DNA of 17,318 nucleotides, taken from positions 1 through 17,318 of the forward strand of contig UQLS01000023.1 in NCBI GenBank assembly GCA_900541915.1. Reading direction: 5' to 3'. The notes below the pieces were generated by a model. That model worked only from the letters and a program-made list of their open reading frames with translations. It had not been told where the DNA came from and did no database searches. The stretch is from an uncultured Phascolarctobacterium sp. (lineage in GTDB: Bacteria; Bacillota; Negativicutes; Acidaminococcales; Acidaminococcaceae). Of the stretch, positions 8,264 through 15,261 are shown piece by piece (the first letter of the stretch is position 1; the number at the start of each line of letters is the position of its first letter). Made by a program: the position numbers and the translations under genes.

Positions 8264-8300
8264 AAATACCCGAATTTCTGATGAGTTCGGGTATTTTTTA
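8264..8300 (+). terminator. Rho-independent terminator after the dehydrogenase
   Basis: An 11-bp perfect stem (8264-8274 with 8286-8296) around an 11-nt loop runs directly into a T tract. It separates the larA-dehydrogenase unit from the antiporter gene. Confidence 0.85.
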
Positions 8301-8321
8301 TTGTATATAAAGATTTTTATA

Positions 8322-8349
8322 TTGCTGTTTATGAGTAAAATGGTATAAT
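8322..8349 (+). promoter_or_regulatory. Promoter for the NhaC-family antiporter gene
   Basis: TATAAT at 8344-8349 is preceded by TG at 8341-8342, an extended -10. TTGCTG at 8322-8327 is a partial -35 at a 16-nt spacing. It lies just after the terminator and about 40 nt before the start codon. Confidence 0.65.
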
Positions 8350-8388
8350 AAATAAGCTATTCAGAAAATTTTGGAAAGTGGGGAGTTT

Positions 8389-9882
8389 ATGTCTGAAACA
8401 ATTTGGTCTTTAGTACCGCCAGTTATTACCATTATTTTAGCTCTGGTAACTAAGGAAGTTTATATGTCTTTGATTATAGGCATTCTTTCGGGAGCATTGA
8501 TGTTCTGCAGTTTTAATTTTCTTGCTGCAGTAGATATGATGTTTTCTGTCATGTCCAGTAAAGTTGGCGATAATGTTAATATCCTGGTATTTTTAGTATT
8601 ATTAGGAATTATTGTAGCTGCTATTTCTAAATCTGGTGCTTCTAAAGCCTACGGGGAATGGGCGGCTGCCAATATTAAAGGCAAACGCAGTGCTTTGCTT
8701 GTTACTTCATTTTTAGGTATGTTGATTTTTATTGATGACTATTTTAACTGCCTGACAGTTGGTACTGTAATGCGTCCGGTAACGGATAAATTTAATATTA
8801 CTCGTGCCAAGTTAGCCTATATAATTGACGCTACGGCAGCACCTATATGCATTATTGCTCCGGTTTCCAGCTGGGCTGCAGCAGTAAGTTCTTCCTTGCC
8901 TGAAAACAGTGGGATTGATGGTTTTGCTCTGTTTTTGCAAACCATTCCTTTTAACTTCTATGCGTGGCTGACAATATTTTTCTTACTGTTCCTGATTTGG
9001 ACAGGCAAGGATTTTGCTGCTATGGCTGCTTTTGAGAATAAATATGGCAGCAAGGCAGTAACGCCTGCTGAATACCAGGATGAAGAAGCGGAAAAGATTG
9101 AAGGCCATGGCGGTATTGCCGATTTGCTGCTGCCGCTTTTTGTATTAATCAGCGGCTGTATTTTTGGTATGCTTTATACTGGTGGAATTCTGGAAGGTGT
9201 AGGGGTATCTGAAGCTTTTGCTAACTGCAACTCTTCCAAGGGCCTTGTAATTGGTTCTTTTTCTGCTTTGATATTTGTTTTTCTGCTTTATGTACCGCGA
9301 GGAGTACTGCAGTTTAATAAGTTCTGTGAGTGCTTTAACCAGGGTTTCCGTGCCATGACTCCGGCTTTGTTTATTTTGTGCCTGGCTTGGACCTTATCCG
9401 GTGTATGCAGTGAAGAATATCTCAATATCGGCGGCTATGTCGGTAAAGTTGTCGATACCAATGCTGCTGTGGGTATGTTCCTGCCGGCAATGTTCTTCCT
9501 GGTGGCTATGGGCCTTGCTTTTGCTACAGGTACTTCCTGGGGAACTTTCGGTATTTTAATACCTATTGTACTGGCAGTGCTTGGTACAGAAAATCAGCTC
9601 ATGGTGGTTGGCATTGGTGCTGTATTAGCCGGAGCAGTAGGCGGGGATCATGTTTCTCCGATTTCTGATACTACTATTCTGGCATCAGCAGGTGCGCAGT
9701 GCAATCATATTGACCATGTCAGCACTCAGATTCCTTATGTATTGATTGTTGCTGGCTGTTCCTTTATCGGCTATCTGACAGCAGGCATTTTAAACAGTGG
9801 TTTGAGCGGTATGATTGCGGCTGTAGGGGCAATGCTGATTAGTATGTTTATTATTCACAGAAATATGCAAAAGCTTGGTTAA
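8389..9882 (+). CDS. nhaC: NhaC-family Na+/H+ (or organic acid) antiporter
   Basis: This is a polytopic inner-membrane transporter of 497 residues with roughly 11-12 hydrophobic segments. Family hallmarks include FIDDYFNCLTVG near residue 120, the DATAAPICIIAPVSSW segment near 150, and GDHVSPISDTTILASAGAQC near 425. NhaC-family members exchange sodium for protons, but relatives such as Bacillus MleN exchange malate for lactate with sodium and protons, so an organic-acid role is possible. The ATG at 8389 is preceded by GGGGAG at 8380-8385 with only 3 nt spacing; an in-frame TTG at 8371 would add six residues but has no ribosome binding site. The preceding 2-hydroxyacid genes make hydroxyacid exchange attractive, but the gene has its own promoter after a terminator, so shared function is inference only. 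No clear terminator follows it. Confidence 0.85.
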   Translation: MSETIWSLVPPVITIILALVTKEVYMSLIIGILSGALMFCSFNFLAAVDMMFSVMSSKVGDNVNILVFLVLLGIIVAAISKSGASKAYGEWAAANIKGKRSALLVTSFLGMLIFIDDYFNCLTVGTVMRPVTDKFNITRAKLAYIIDATAAPICIIAPVSSWAAAVSSSLPENSGIDGFALFLQTIPFNFYAWLTIFFLLFLIWTGKDFAAMAAFENKYGSKAVTPAEYQDEEAEKIEGHGGIADLLLPLFVLISGCIFGMLYTGGILEGVGVSEAFANCNSSKGLVIGSFSALIFVFLLYVPRGVLQFNKFCECFNQGFRAMTPALFILCLAWTLSGVCSEEYLNIGGYVGKVVDTNAAVGMFLPAMFFLVAMGLAFATGTSWGTFGILIPIVLAVLGTENQLMVVGIGAVLAGAVGGDHVSPISDTTILASAGAQCNHIDHVSTQIPYVLIVAGCSFIGYLTAGILNSGLSGMIAAVGAMLISMFIIHRNMQKLG

Positions 9883-9931
9883 AGAATATTACAGTATTTT
9901 GTAATATACGAAACAATATTAGAAAATTTTC

Positions 9932-9960
9932 TTGTATATTTAATAATGATATGTTATAAT
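9932..9960 (+). promoter_or_regulatory. Strong promoter for rpsB-tsf
   Basis: TTGTAT (9932-9937) and TATAAT (9955-9960) are spaced by 17 nt, and TG at 9952-9953 adds an extended -10. This is one of the best promoters in the window and fits a translation-factor operon. Transcription would start near 9967, giving a leader of about 95 nt. Confidence 0.8.
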
Positions 9961-9983
9961 TCATGCTGGTGTAAAAATACACA

Positions 9984-10037
9984 CGCAAAATAATCTGTCT
10001 GCTGTCCCTTGTGGTTAAGACGGAAATGAGTTTTGCG
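9984..10037 (+). promoter_or_regulatory. Structured leader hairpin before rpsB, possible S2 autoregulatory site
   Basis: CGCAAAA (9984-9990) pairs perfectly with TTTTGCG (10031-10037). Inside it CTGTCT (9995-10000) pairs with AGACGG (10018-10023) with one G-U, separated by an asymmetric internal loop of 4 and 7 nt. The hairpin ends about 11 nt before the rpsB Shine-Dalgarno AGGAGG (10049-10054) and overlaps a second purine-rich stretch, GCGGAGG (10036-10042). S2 autoregulates rpsB-tsf through the mRNA leader in E. coli. Whether this structure does the same is inference, and I do not recognise it as a named RNA family. Confidence 0.45.
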
Positions 10038-10062
10038 GAGGAAAAAACAGGAGGAAAGAAAA

Positions 10063-10800
10063 ATGGCAATTATCTCTATGAAACAATTACTTGAAGCTGG
10101 TGTACATTTTGGTCACCAAACCCGTCGTTGGAACCCGAAAATGGCTCCGTACATCTTTACTGAACGCAATGGTATCTATATCATTGACCTGCAAAAAACT
10201 GTAAAAAAAGTTGACGAAGCTTACAACTTTATCCGTGAAGTTGCTGCTAACGGCGAAAGCATTCTGTTCGTTGGTACCAAAAAACAAGCTCAAGAAGCTA
10301 TGAAAGAAGAAGCTACCCGCTGCAACATGTTCTATGTAAATGAACGTTGGCTGGGCGGCATGCTCACTAACTTCAAAACTATCCAAACCCGTATTGCACG
10401 TCTGCGTAAACTGGAAGCTATGGAAGCTGACGGAACCTTCGACGTACTGCCGAAAAAAGAAGTTATCGGTCTGCGCCATGAAATGGAAAAACTGACCAAA
10501 TATCTTGGCGGTATCAAAGACATGAAAAAACTGCCGGGCGCTCTGTTCATCGTTGACCCCCGCAAAGAACACATCGCTGTTCTCGAAGCACACAAACTGA
10601 ACATTCCTATCGTTGCAACTGTTGATACCAACTGCGATCCAGACGAAATCGATCATGTAATTCCGGCAAACGATGACGCTATCCGCGCTGTAAAACTGCT
10701 GACTGCTAAAATGGCTGACGCTGTTCTGGAAGGCCGTCAAGGTATGCAGACTGAAGAAGCTGCTGCAGAAGAAGCAGCTGTTGCTGAAGACGCTGAATAA
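10063..10800 (+). CDS. rpsB: 30S ribosomal protein S2
   Basis: Small-subunit ribosomal protein S2, 245 residues, which binds late in 30S assembly near the head-platform junction. The N-terminal signature HFGHQTRRWNPKM, followed by PYIFTERNGIYIIDLQKT, is diagnostic, as are RWLGGMLTNFKT near residue 95 and the later DPRKE and VATVDTNCDPD blocks. The ATG at 10063 has AGGAGG 8 nt upstream; upstream in-frame codons are purine-rich leader, not protein. The C terminus carries an alanine/glutamate-rich acidic tail, which is common in Firmicutes S2. Codon use is strongly biased (CGT/CGC arginine, CTG leucine, GAA, AAA), unlike the surrounding metabolic genes. It is co-transcribed with tsf 31 nt downstream. 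Confidence 0.98.
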   Translation: MAIISMKQLLEAGVHFGHQTRRWNPKMAPYIFTERNGIYIIDLQKTVKKVDEAYNFIREVAANGESILFVGTKKQAQEAMKEEATRCNMFYVNERWLGGMLTNFKTIQTRIARLRKLEAMEADGTFDVLPKKEVIGLRHEMEKLTKYLGGIKDMKKLPGALFIVDPRKEHIAVLEAHKLNIPIVATVDTNCDPDEIDHVIPANDDAIRAVKLLTAKMADAVLEGRQGMQTEEAAAEEAAVAEDAE

Positions 10801-10831
10801 TTTTTAATTGTATCTTGAGGAGGAATAACTA

Positions 10832-11710
10832 ATGGCTCAAATTACTGCTGCATTGGTTAAAGAACTGCGTGAACGTACCGGCGCAGGTATGATGGACTGC
10901 AAAAAAGCCTTGACTGCTGTTGAAGGCGATATGGATAAAGCAATTGACTTTCTGCGTGAAAAAGGCCTGGCTGCTGCTGCTAAAAAAGCAGGCCGTATTG
11001 CTGCTGAAGGTGTAGTTGCATCTTATGTTAGCGAAGATAACAAAGTTGGCGTTATCGTAGAAGTTAACTGCGAAACTGACTTTGTTGCTAAAACTGATAA
11101 CTTTAAAGATCTGGTAAACGCTATTGCAGCTCATATCGCAGCAAGCAAACCTGCTGACATGGATGCTCTCATGGCTTCCGAACTGGATGGCAAAACCATT
11201 TCTGCTCTGGTAACCGAAAGCATTGCTAAAATCGGTGAAAATATCTCCGTTCGTCGTTTCGCTCGTTACGAAGTAGCTGAAGGCACTGTTGCTGCTTACA
11301 TCCATGGCGGCGGCAAAATCGGCGTTCTCGTAAACATGAAAGGCGGTAACGCTGAACTGGGTAAAGACATTGCAATGCATATTGCAGCTGCTAACCCGAG
11401 CTATCTGAACCGTGACCAAGTTCCTGCTGCTGAACTGGAACATGAAAAAGAAGTTCTGACTGAACAGGCTCGTAACGAAGGCAAACCGGAAAAAATCATT
11501 GAAAAAATGGTTGTTGGCCGTATCCAAAAATACTACAAAGAAGTATGCTTGGTTGACCAAGAATTCGTTAAAGATCCGGATCAAACCATTGCTAAACTGC
11601 TGAAAGCTAATGATGCTGACGTTGTTGAATTTGCTCGTTTCCAATTGGGCGAAGGCATTGAAAAGAAACAGGAAGACTTCGCTGCAGAAGTTATGTCCCA
11701 AATTAAATAA
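10832..11710 (+). CDS. tsf: Elongation factor Ts
   Basis: EF-Ts is the guanine nucleotide exchange factor that recycles EF-Tu-GDP in the cytoplasm. The 292-residue protein begins with the UBA-like N-terminal domain containing RERTGAGMMDCKKAL (residues 13-27). The conserved TDF motif that inserts into EF-Tu is at 82-84, within NCETDFVAKTDNF. The remaining core and C-terminal module are of usual full length. GAGGAGG before the ATG is a strong ribosome binding site. The partner order rpsB-tsf is near universal, but pyrH and frr, which often follow, are absent here because a terminator closes the unit. Codon bias matches rpsB. Confidence 0.98.
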   Translation: MAQITAALVKELRERTGAGMMDCKKALTAVEGDMDKAIDFLREKGLAAAAKKAGRIAAEGVVASYVSEDNKVGVIVEVNCETDFVAKTDNFKDLVNAIAAHIAASKPADMDALMASELDGKTISALVTESIAKIGENISVRRFARYEVAEGTVAAYIHGGGKIGVLVNMKGGNAELGKDIAMHIAAANPSYLNRDQVPAAELEHEKEVLTEQARNEGKPEKIIEKMVVGRIQKYYKEVCLVDQEFVKDPDQTIAKLLKANDADVVEFARFQLGEGIEKKQEDFAAEVMSQIK

Positions 11711-11719
11711 TTAAGCTTT

Positions 11720-11751
11720 AAAAACCCCAGCTATGCTGGGGTTTTTCTTTT
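11720..11751 (+). terminator. Rho-independent terminator after tsf
   Basis: A 12-bp perfect stem (11720-11731 with 11735-11746) has a CCCC/GGGG core, a 3-nt loop and a T-rich tail. It ends the rpsB-tsf operon 10 nt after the stop codon. Confidence 0.92.
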
Positions 11752-11784
11752 GTTCAGTAATAAATGTGACAAGCTGGAAAAATC

Positions 11785-11813
11785 TTACTGTATAAGCAGG
11801 ATTATTTTATTAT
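11785..11813 (+). promoter_or_regulatory. Possible promoter for the cobamide operon
   Basis: TATTAT (11808-11813) lies 17 nt after TTACTG (11785-11790). The -35 match is poor, so the assignment rests mostly on position, about 30 nt before the riboswitch begins. The interval between the tsf terminator (11751) and the riboswitch (11843) holds nothing else I can identify. Confidence 0.35.
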
Positions 11814-11842
11814 ATGTAGAATGATAGTAAATGGAAAATATC

Positions 11843-11997
11843 GACAGGTGCACTAACTGCGGTTAGTGCTTAAAAGGGAATACCGGTGAGAATCCGGAGC
11901 AGTCCCGCTACTGTAAGTGGAGTTCGCGCAATATGTCACTGGCGTAAGCTGGGAAGGCGCGCAGAACGATGAAGCTAAGCCAGGAGACCTGCCTGTC
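11843..11997 (+). ncRNA. Adenosylcobalamin riboswitch aptamer
   Basis: The closing stem P1 is GACAGG (11843-11848) with CCTGTC (11992-11997). An 8-bp hairpin follows at 11850-11869. The conserved core includes AAAAGGGAATACCGG (11872-11886), AATCCGGAGCAGTCCCGC (11891-11908) and CTACTGTAAG just after. ATGTCACTG (11935-11943) and TGGGAAGG follow. The B12 box GAAGCTAAGCCAGGAGACCT is at 11971-11990. All the class I cobalamin riboswitch landmarks are present in order. Binding of adenosylcobalamin should lower expression of the downstream cobU operon. Confidence 0.95.
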
Positions 11998-12003
11998 ACG
12001 GAG

Positions 12004-12090
12004 CCGTATGGCCTACGGGAGATAGGTCGGTGTTCGTATATTAGGCATTTTTATGTCCTCCCATAGTTTTTGGGAGGATTTTCTTTTTTT
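12004..12090 (+). terminator. Expression platform of the cobalamin riboswitch with intrinsic terminator
   Basis: An 8-bp stem (12056-12063 with 12071-12078) followed by a T-rich tract to 12090 is an intrinsic terminator ahead of cobU. Upstream, CCGTA (12004-12008) pairs with TACGG (12014-12018) around a TGGCC loop, matching the P13 hairpin that docks with the aptamer. GGGAG at 12017-12021, overlapping that hairpin, is complementary to CTCCC at 12058-12062 in the terminator, giving a plausible antiterminator that excludes both other hairpins. The logic would be ligand bound, P13 formed, terminator formed, cob operon off. Confidence 0.8.
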
Positions 12091-12106
12091 GAAGGGAGGT
12101 TTAGAA

Positions 12107-12679
12107 ATGGAAAGTAAATTAGTGTTAGTTACCGGTGGATCACGCAGCGGTAAAAGTGAATTTGCCGAAAAATATGTACTGCATTATTCTCCCAAATGCG
12201 ATTACATAGCTACTGCAGAAATACTGGATGATGAAATGGCGGAAAGAGTGCGCCTGCACCAACAAAGAAGAGCTGACGGAAGATGGGTGAACTATGAAGC
12301 GCCCTATCATGCAGATGAAGTTTTTGCGCAATTAACTGCTGAGACTGGAGCGGTATTGTTTGACTGCTTAACTGTTTATATGGCAAATTTGATGTACGGG
12401 AAGGATGCTCCGCAGGGAAGCTTTATGGAACGCTGTGAATTTGTGTTTGCTGAAATTGATAAATTACTGCTTGCTGCCCGTAATAGCGGTAAATTGGTAG
12501 TTTTTGTTACAAATGAGGTGGGCGGAGGTATCGTACCTGCCAATAAAGTAGCTCGTGAATACAGTGATTTGTCTGGCTGGGTAAACCAAAGAGTTGCAGC
12601 TTCCTGTGAACAGGTTTTTTATTGTGTTGCCGGACAAGCAGTAGATGTCAAAAAACTGGCGTATAAATTTGAAGAATAA
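12107..12679 (+). CDS. cobU: Adenosylcobinamide kinase / adenosylcobinamide-phosphate guanylyltransferase
   Basis: CobU phosphorylates adenosylcobinamide and transfers GMP to it, making the AdoCbi-GDP that CobS uses. The 190-residue protein shows the P-loop GGSRSGKS at residues 10-17. It also has the ATAEILDDEM block followed by RVRLHQQRR, where H51 is the likely guanylylated histidine. LFDCLTVYMANLM lies mid-protein, and TNEVGGGIVPANKVAREYSD follows in the C-terminal half. The start at 12107 has GGGAGG at 12094-12099, 7 nt upstream; an in-frame ATG at 12053 lies inside the terminator hairpin and would add unrelated residues. It is the first gene after the cobalamin riboswitch and overlaps the ribosome binding site of the next gene, so the operon is tightly packed. 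Confidence 0.95.
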   Translation: MESKLVLVTGGSRSGKSEFAEKYVLHYSPKCDYIATAEILDDEMAERVRLHQQRRADGRWVNYEAPYHADEVFAQLTAETGAVLFDCLTVYMANLMYGKDAPQGSFMERCEFVFAEIDKLLLAARNSGKLVVFVTNEVGGGIVPANKVAREYSDLSGWVNQRVAASCEQVFYCVAGQAVDVKKLAYKFEE

Positions 12680-12689
12680 GGAGATTGGG

Positions 12690-13700
12690 ATGGAAAATAT
12701 TATTATACCAGAGTTAGATCAAGAGGCTGCCCATAAGGTAAGAGAAGGTTGGCAGCGAATGGATAAACCGGCAGGCAGCCTTGGTAAGATTGAAGAAATG
12801 GTTGAAAAATATGCTGCCATGACGGCAAAACCTTTGCCGGAAAAAATCAAGACAGCGATGCTGCTTATGTGCGGTGACCATGGTATTGCCAAATATGGCG
12901 TAAGTGCATATCCGCAGGAAGTTACTATGCAGATGATTAATGGTTATATGCGTGAGACTGCCGGAGCGAATGTTATGGCAAGACATGCAAATGCCGATGT
13001 TATCGTGGTAGATGTTGGCACAGCTTTTGACCTCAGCCATTTGGAAAAAGTTCATCAGTTCAAGGTTGCCTGGGGTACAGAAGACTTTACTCAGGGACCG
13101 GCCATGACTAAAGAACAGGCCTTGCAGGCTTTGCATGCCGGTATGAAAATGGCTGATGAATGCATAGATAAAGGATATAACTTACTGGCAACTGCGGAAA
13201 TGGGTATTGGCAATACTACTTCTACAGCTGCTATTGTTTCTGCCTTTTTAGGTCTGCCTCCAGAATTAACCGTTGGCAGAGGCACAGGTATTAATGATGA
13301 GCGAATGAAGATAAAAAGACAGGTTGTCAGTGATGGCCTTGCTAAGAATAAACCGGTTCAAGGTGATGCCATGGATATTCTGTGCAAGGTTGGCGGGTAT
13401 GACCATGCTGGTCTTGCCGGTATGATTATTGCAGGTGCTAAACGGCGTGTTCCTACCATGGTTGACGGTGTAAATGCTACAGCAGCGGCACTTTTAGCTT
13501 ATGGACTGTATCCTGCTTGTGCAGATTATATGCTGTGTTCTCACCTTAGTGCGGAAATTTCTCATAAAAAAATGCTTGATGTACTCAAACTGATGCCAAT
13601 TGTTGATGCCGGTATGCGTCTTGGTGAGGGTACAGGTGCCAGCCTTGCGATTGTAGTGCTGCAGGCTGCTATAGATGTTTATAATAAATTAAGCAGGTGA
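12690..13700 (+). CDS. cobT: CobT family nicotinate-nucleotide:base phosphoribosyltransferase (CobT or ArsA-like)
   Basis: CobT transfers ribose phosphate from nicotinate mononucleotide to the lower-ligand base, giving an alpha-ribotide such as alpha-ribazole phosphate. The 336-residue protein is full length and keeps the family signatures: RMDKPAGSLGKIEEM near residue 23, CGDHGIAKYGVSAYPQEVT near 67, EMGIGNTTSTAA with E170, and LGEGTGAS with E313. The two glutamates correspond by position to the catalytic and active-site glutamates (E317 and E174) of Salmonella CobT. AAGGAG at 12678-12683 provides the ribosome binding site, overlapping the end of cobU. A shortened second CobT homologue lies two genes downstream, which raises the option that this is the ArsA subunit of a phenol-activating heterodimer rather than a stand-alone benzimidazole enzyme. 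Sequence alone does not settle this. Confidence 0.9.
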   Translation: MENIIIPELDQEAAHKVREGWQRMDKPAGSLGKIEEMVEKYAAMTAKPLPEKIKTAMLLMCGDHGIAKYGVSAYPQEVTMQMINGYMRETAGANVMARHANADVIVVDVGTAFDLSHLEKVHQFKVAWGTEDFTQGPAMTKEQALQALHAGMKMADECIDKGYNLLATAEMGIGNTTSTAAIVSAFLGLPPELTVGRGTGINDERMKIKRQVVSDGLAKNKPVQGDAMDILCKVGGYDHAGLAGMIIAGAKRRVPTMVDGVNATAAALLAYGLYPACADYMLCSHLSAEISHKKMLDVLKLMPIVDAGMRLGEGTGASLAIVVLQAAIDVYNKLSR

Positions 13701-13704
13701 GATA

Positions 13705-14442
13705 ATGCGAGATTTTATAACCTGTCTTGAATTTTTAACAAGAATACGTTTTTCTAACCGCACAGACTGGCGTGATGATGACTTTTCCAGAAGTGTGCCG
13801 TATTTTCCGCTTGTAGGACTTGTTATCGGTTTGTTCTTAGGTACAGTCAATTATGCTCTTGTATATGCGGATACGCCTCTTTTTATGCGTGGAGTTATGC
13901 TGATATTGGCAGAAATGATTGTTATCGGAGCTTTAATGTATGATGGCTTTATGGATACTTCTGACGGTGTTTTCAGTGCGCGAAACAGAGAGCGCATGTT
14001 GGAGATAATGAAAGACAGCCATGTTGGGTCTAACGCGGTTATTGCTTTGGTATGTTTAGTACTGTTAAAAGTTGCCGCTTATACTTCTATAGATGGTATA
14101 AAATTGTCCTATGCTTTAGTTGCGATGTCTGTGGCTACCAGGACTTTTATGGTAAATTATATCGTTAATTTTAAGTATGCCCGTAAAACAGGCATTGGGC
14201 ACATGTTTACCCAATATGCTAAGCCAGTGTATTCTTATATAGCTTTTGCGGTTGGTGCGGCTTTAATATTGCTGTGTGGTATTAAATATTTTTATACGGC
14301 TATAGTAACATTTGTTCTCAGCTTACTTTTGGCGCGTTTTTTAAGTAAACAGCTGGGAGGGCTTACTGGTGATACTTATGGCTTTCTTACTGAATGCGGG
14401 AATGTTATTTATTTGATGGCGGCAGTATATTTACTGCGTTAA
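13705..14442 (+). CDS. cobS: Adenosylcobinamide-GDP ribazoletransferase (cobalamin synthase)
   Basis: CobS is the integral membrane enzyme that joins AdoCbi-GDP to the alpha-ribotide, the final coupling step of nucleotide-loop assembly. The 245-residue protein has several transmembrane helices and the conserved metal-binding block DGFMDTSDG at residues 80-88, followed by SARNRERMLEIMKDSHVG. That pattern is the family signature. The ATG follows the cobT stop by 4 nt, with AGGTGA at 13695-13700 as ribosome binding site. If the neighbouring CobT pair makes a phenolic ribotide, this CobS would have to accept it, as the enzyme does in phenolyl-cobamide producers. Confidence 0.95.
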   Translation: MRDFITCLEFLTRIRFSNRTDWRDDDFSRSVPYFPLVGLVIGLFLGTVNYALVYADTPLFMRGVMLILAEMIVIGALMYDGFMDTSDGVFSARNRERMLEIMKDSHVGSNAVIALVCLVLLKVAAYTSIDGIKLSYALVAMSVATRTFMVNYIVNFKYARKTGIGHMFTQYAKPVYSYIAFAVGAALILLCGIKYFYTAIVTFVLSLLLARFLSKQLGGLTGDTYGFLTECGNVIYLMAAVYLLR

Positions 14443-14459
14443 GGATAAAGGAGGATAAA

Positions 14460-15257
14460 ATGCAAATAGAAGAAGTTATCGGGCAGATTACTGCTATTGA
14501 TACTGAGTGTGCTGTTAAAGCACAGGAACGTTTTGATAACCTTATTAAGCCGGTAGGCTCACTGGCAAAGCTGGAAAGCATGGTAACACGTTATGCTGCC
14601 ATTATCGGTAAATATGATAAAAATGAGCTTAATTATCCTAAGAAAGGCTTACTTATTTGGGGAAGTATTGAGCAGGCAGCTGAAGCAGAAAAAATCATGC
14701 TTGGAAAATGGCCGGTAAACATTCTGGCTGCAGAAACAGGTGCACAGGCTGTACCCCTTTTGGTAACAGCTGCTGATGAAGCAGAAGCTTTGGCAGAGGG
14801 AGCAATACTGGTTAAGGAGCATGTAGCTAAGGATAAGCTGGAAATGTTAGGCTTAGGCTGTCTTTCTGATAATGATAAACTGGTAATAGATGCTATGGCA
14901 GGTGCCATCCTGCAGGCTGCTGCTTTAAAGGTCCCTGTGATGCTTGATGGAGCTGCAACCTGTCGTGCCTTGGTAAAGGCTATGGAGCTTAATCCATTAG
15001 TAAAAGAATATTGCTTTGCAGGTCATGTATCATTGGAAAATGGCATGGAGCAGCTTTTGGAAAAAGTACAGCTTTCTGCACCGCTGCGACTTAACATAAC
15101 TGATGGATGCGGTGAAGGTGCTGCTATTGCTTTTACTCTATTTGATGCGGGCCTTAAAGCATATAAAGAGATGGAGACTTTTGCTGAGGCAGGAGTACAT
15201 GCGGAAATGAAAGAATTTTCTCATGCGGAACAAGTAAAAGAGGAACAAAGGAAGTAA
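14460..15257 (+). CDS. Diverged CobT paralogue, candidate ArsB-like partner subunit
   Basis: This 265-residue protein aligns with CobT at both ends. RFDNLIKPVGSLAKLESM near residue 22 matches the CobT RMDKPAGSLGKIEEM. AGHVSLENGMEQLLEKVQL, followed by CGEGAAIAFTLFDAGLKAY, matches the CobT C-terminal block, with E219 at the place of the catalytic glutamate. The middle is shorter and altered. The DHGIAKYG region is absent. EMGIGNTTS has become LEMLGLGCLSD (about 127-137), so the second active-site glutamate appears replaced by methionine. It is therefore unlikely to be an ordinary CobT. In Sporomusa ovata two CobT homologues, ArsA and ArsB, form a heterodimer that activates phenol and p-cresol, and this pair is the natural comparison. 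The start at 14460 has AAGGAGG 5 nt upstream; upstream in-frame codons overlap cobS. A non-catalytic or regulatory CobT relative is the alternative. Confidence 0.7.
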   Translation: MQIEEVIGQITAIDTECAVKAQERFDNLIKPVGSLAKLESMVTRYAAIIGKYDKNELNYPKKGLLIWGSIEQAAEAEKIMLGKWPVNILAAETGAQAVPLLVTAADEAEALAEGAILVKEHVAKDKLEMLGLGCLSDNDKLVIDAMAGAILQAAALKVPVMLDGAATCRALVKAMELNPLVKEYCFAGHVSLENGMEQLLEKVQLSAPLRLNITDGCGEGAAIAFTLFDAGLKAYKEMETFAEAGVHAEMKEFSHAEQVKEEQRK

Positions 15258-15261
15258 AAAG

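Noticed and set aside
9883..9925. Possible terminator after the antiporter (ATATTAC/GTAATAT repeat)
   Set aside because: The stem is short and AT-only and is not followed by a T tract, so I do not call it a terminator.
10087..10740. A 217-codon minus-strand open frame antisense to rpsB
   Set aside because: Same cause as in tsf: codon bias of a highly expressed gene leaves the opposite frame open. There is no ribosome binding site or promoter on that strand.
10829..11701. A 290-codon minus-strand open frame antisense to tsf
   Set aside because: It is rich in Phe, Ser and Asn with no recognisable domain, and it mirrors the biased GCT/GAA/AAA codons of tsf, which create few stops on the other strand. 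EF-Ts is certain on the plus strand.
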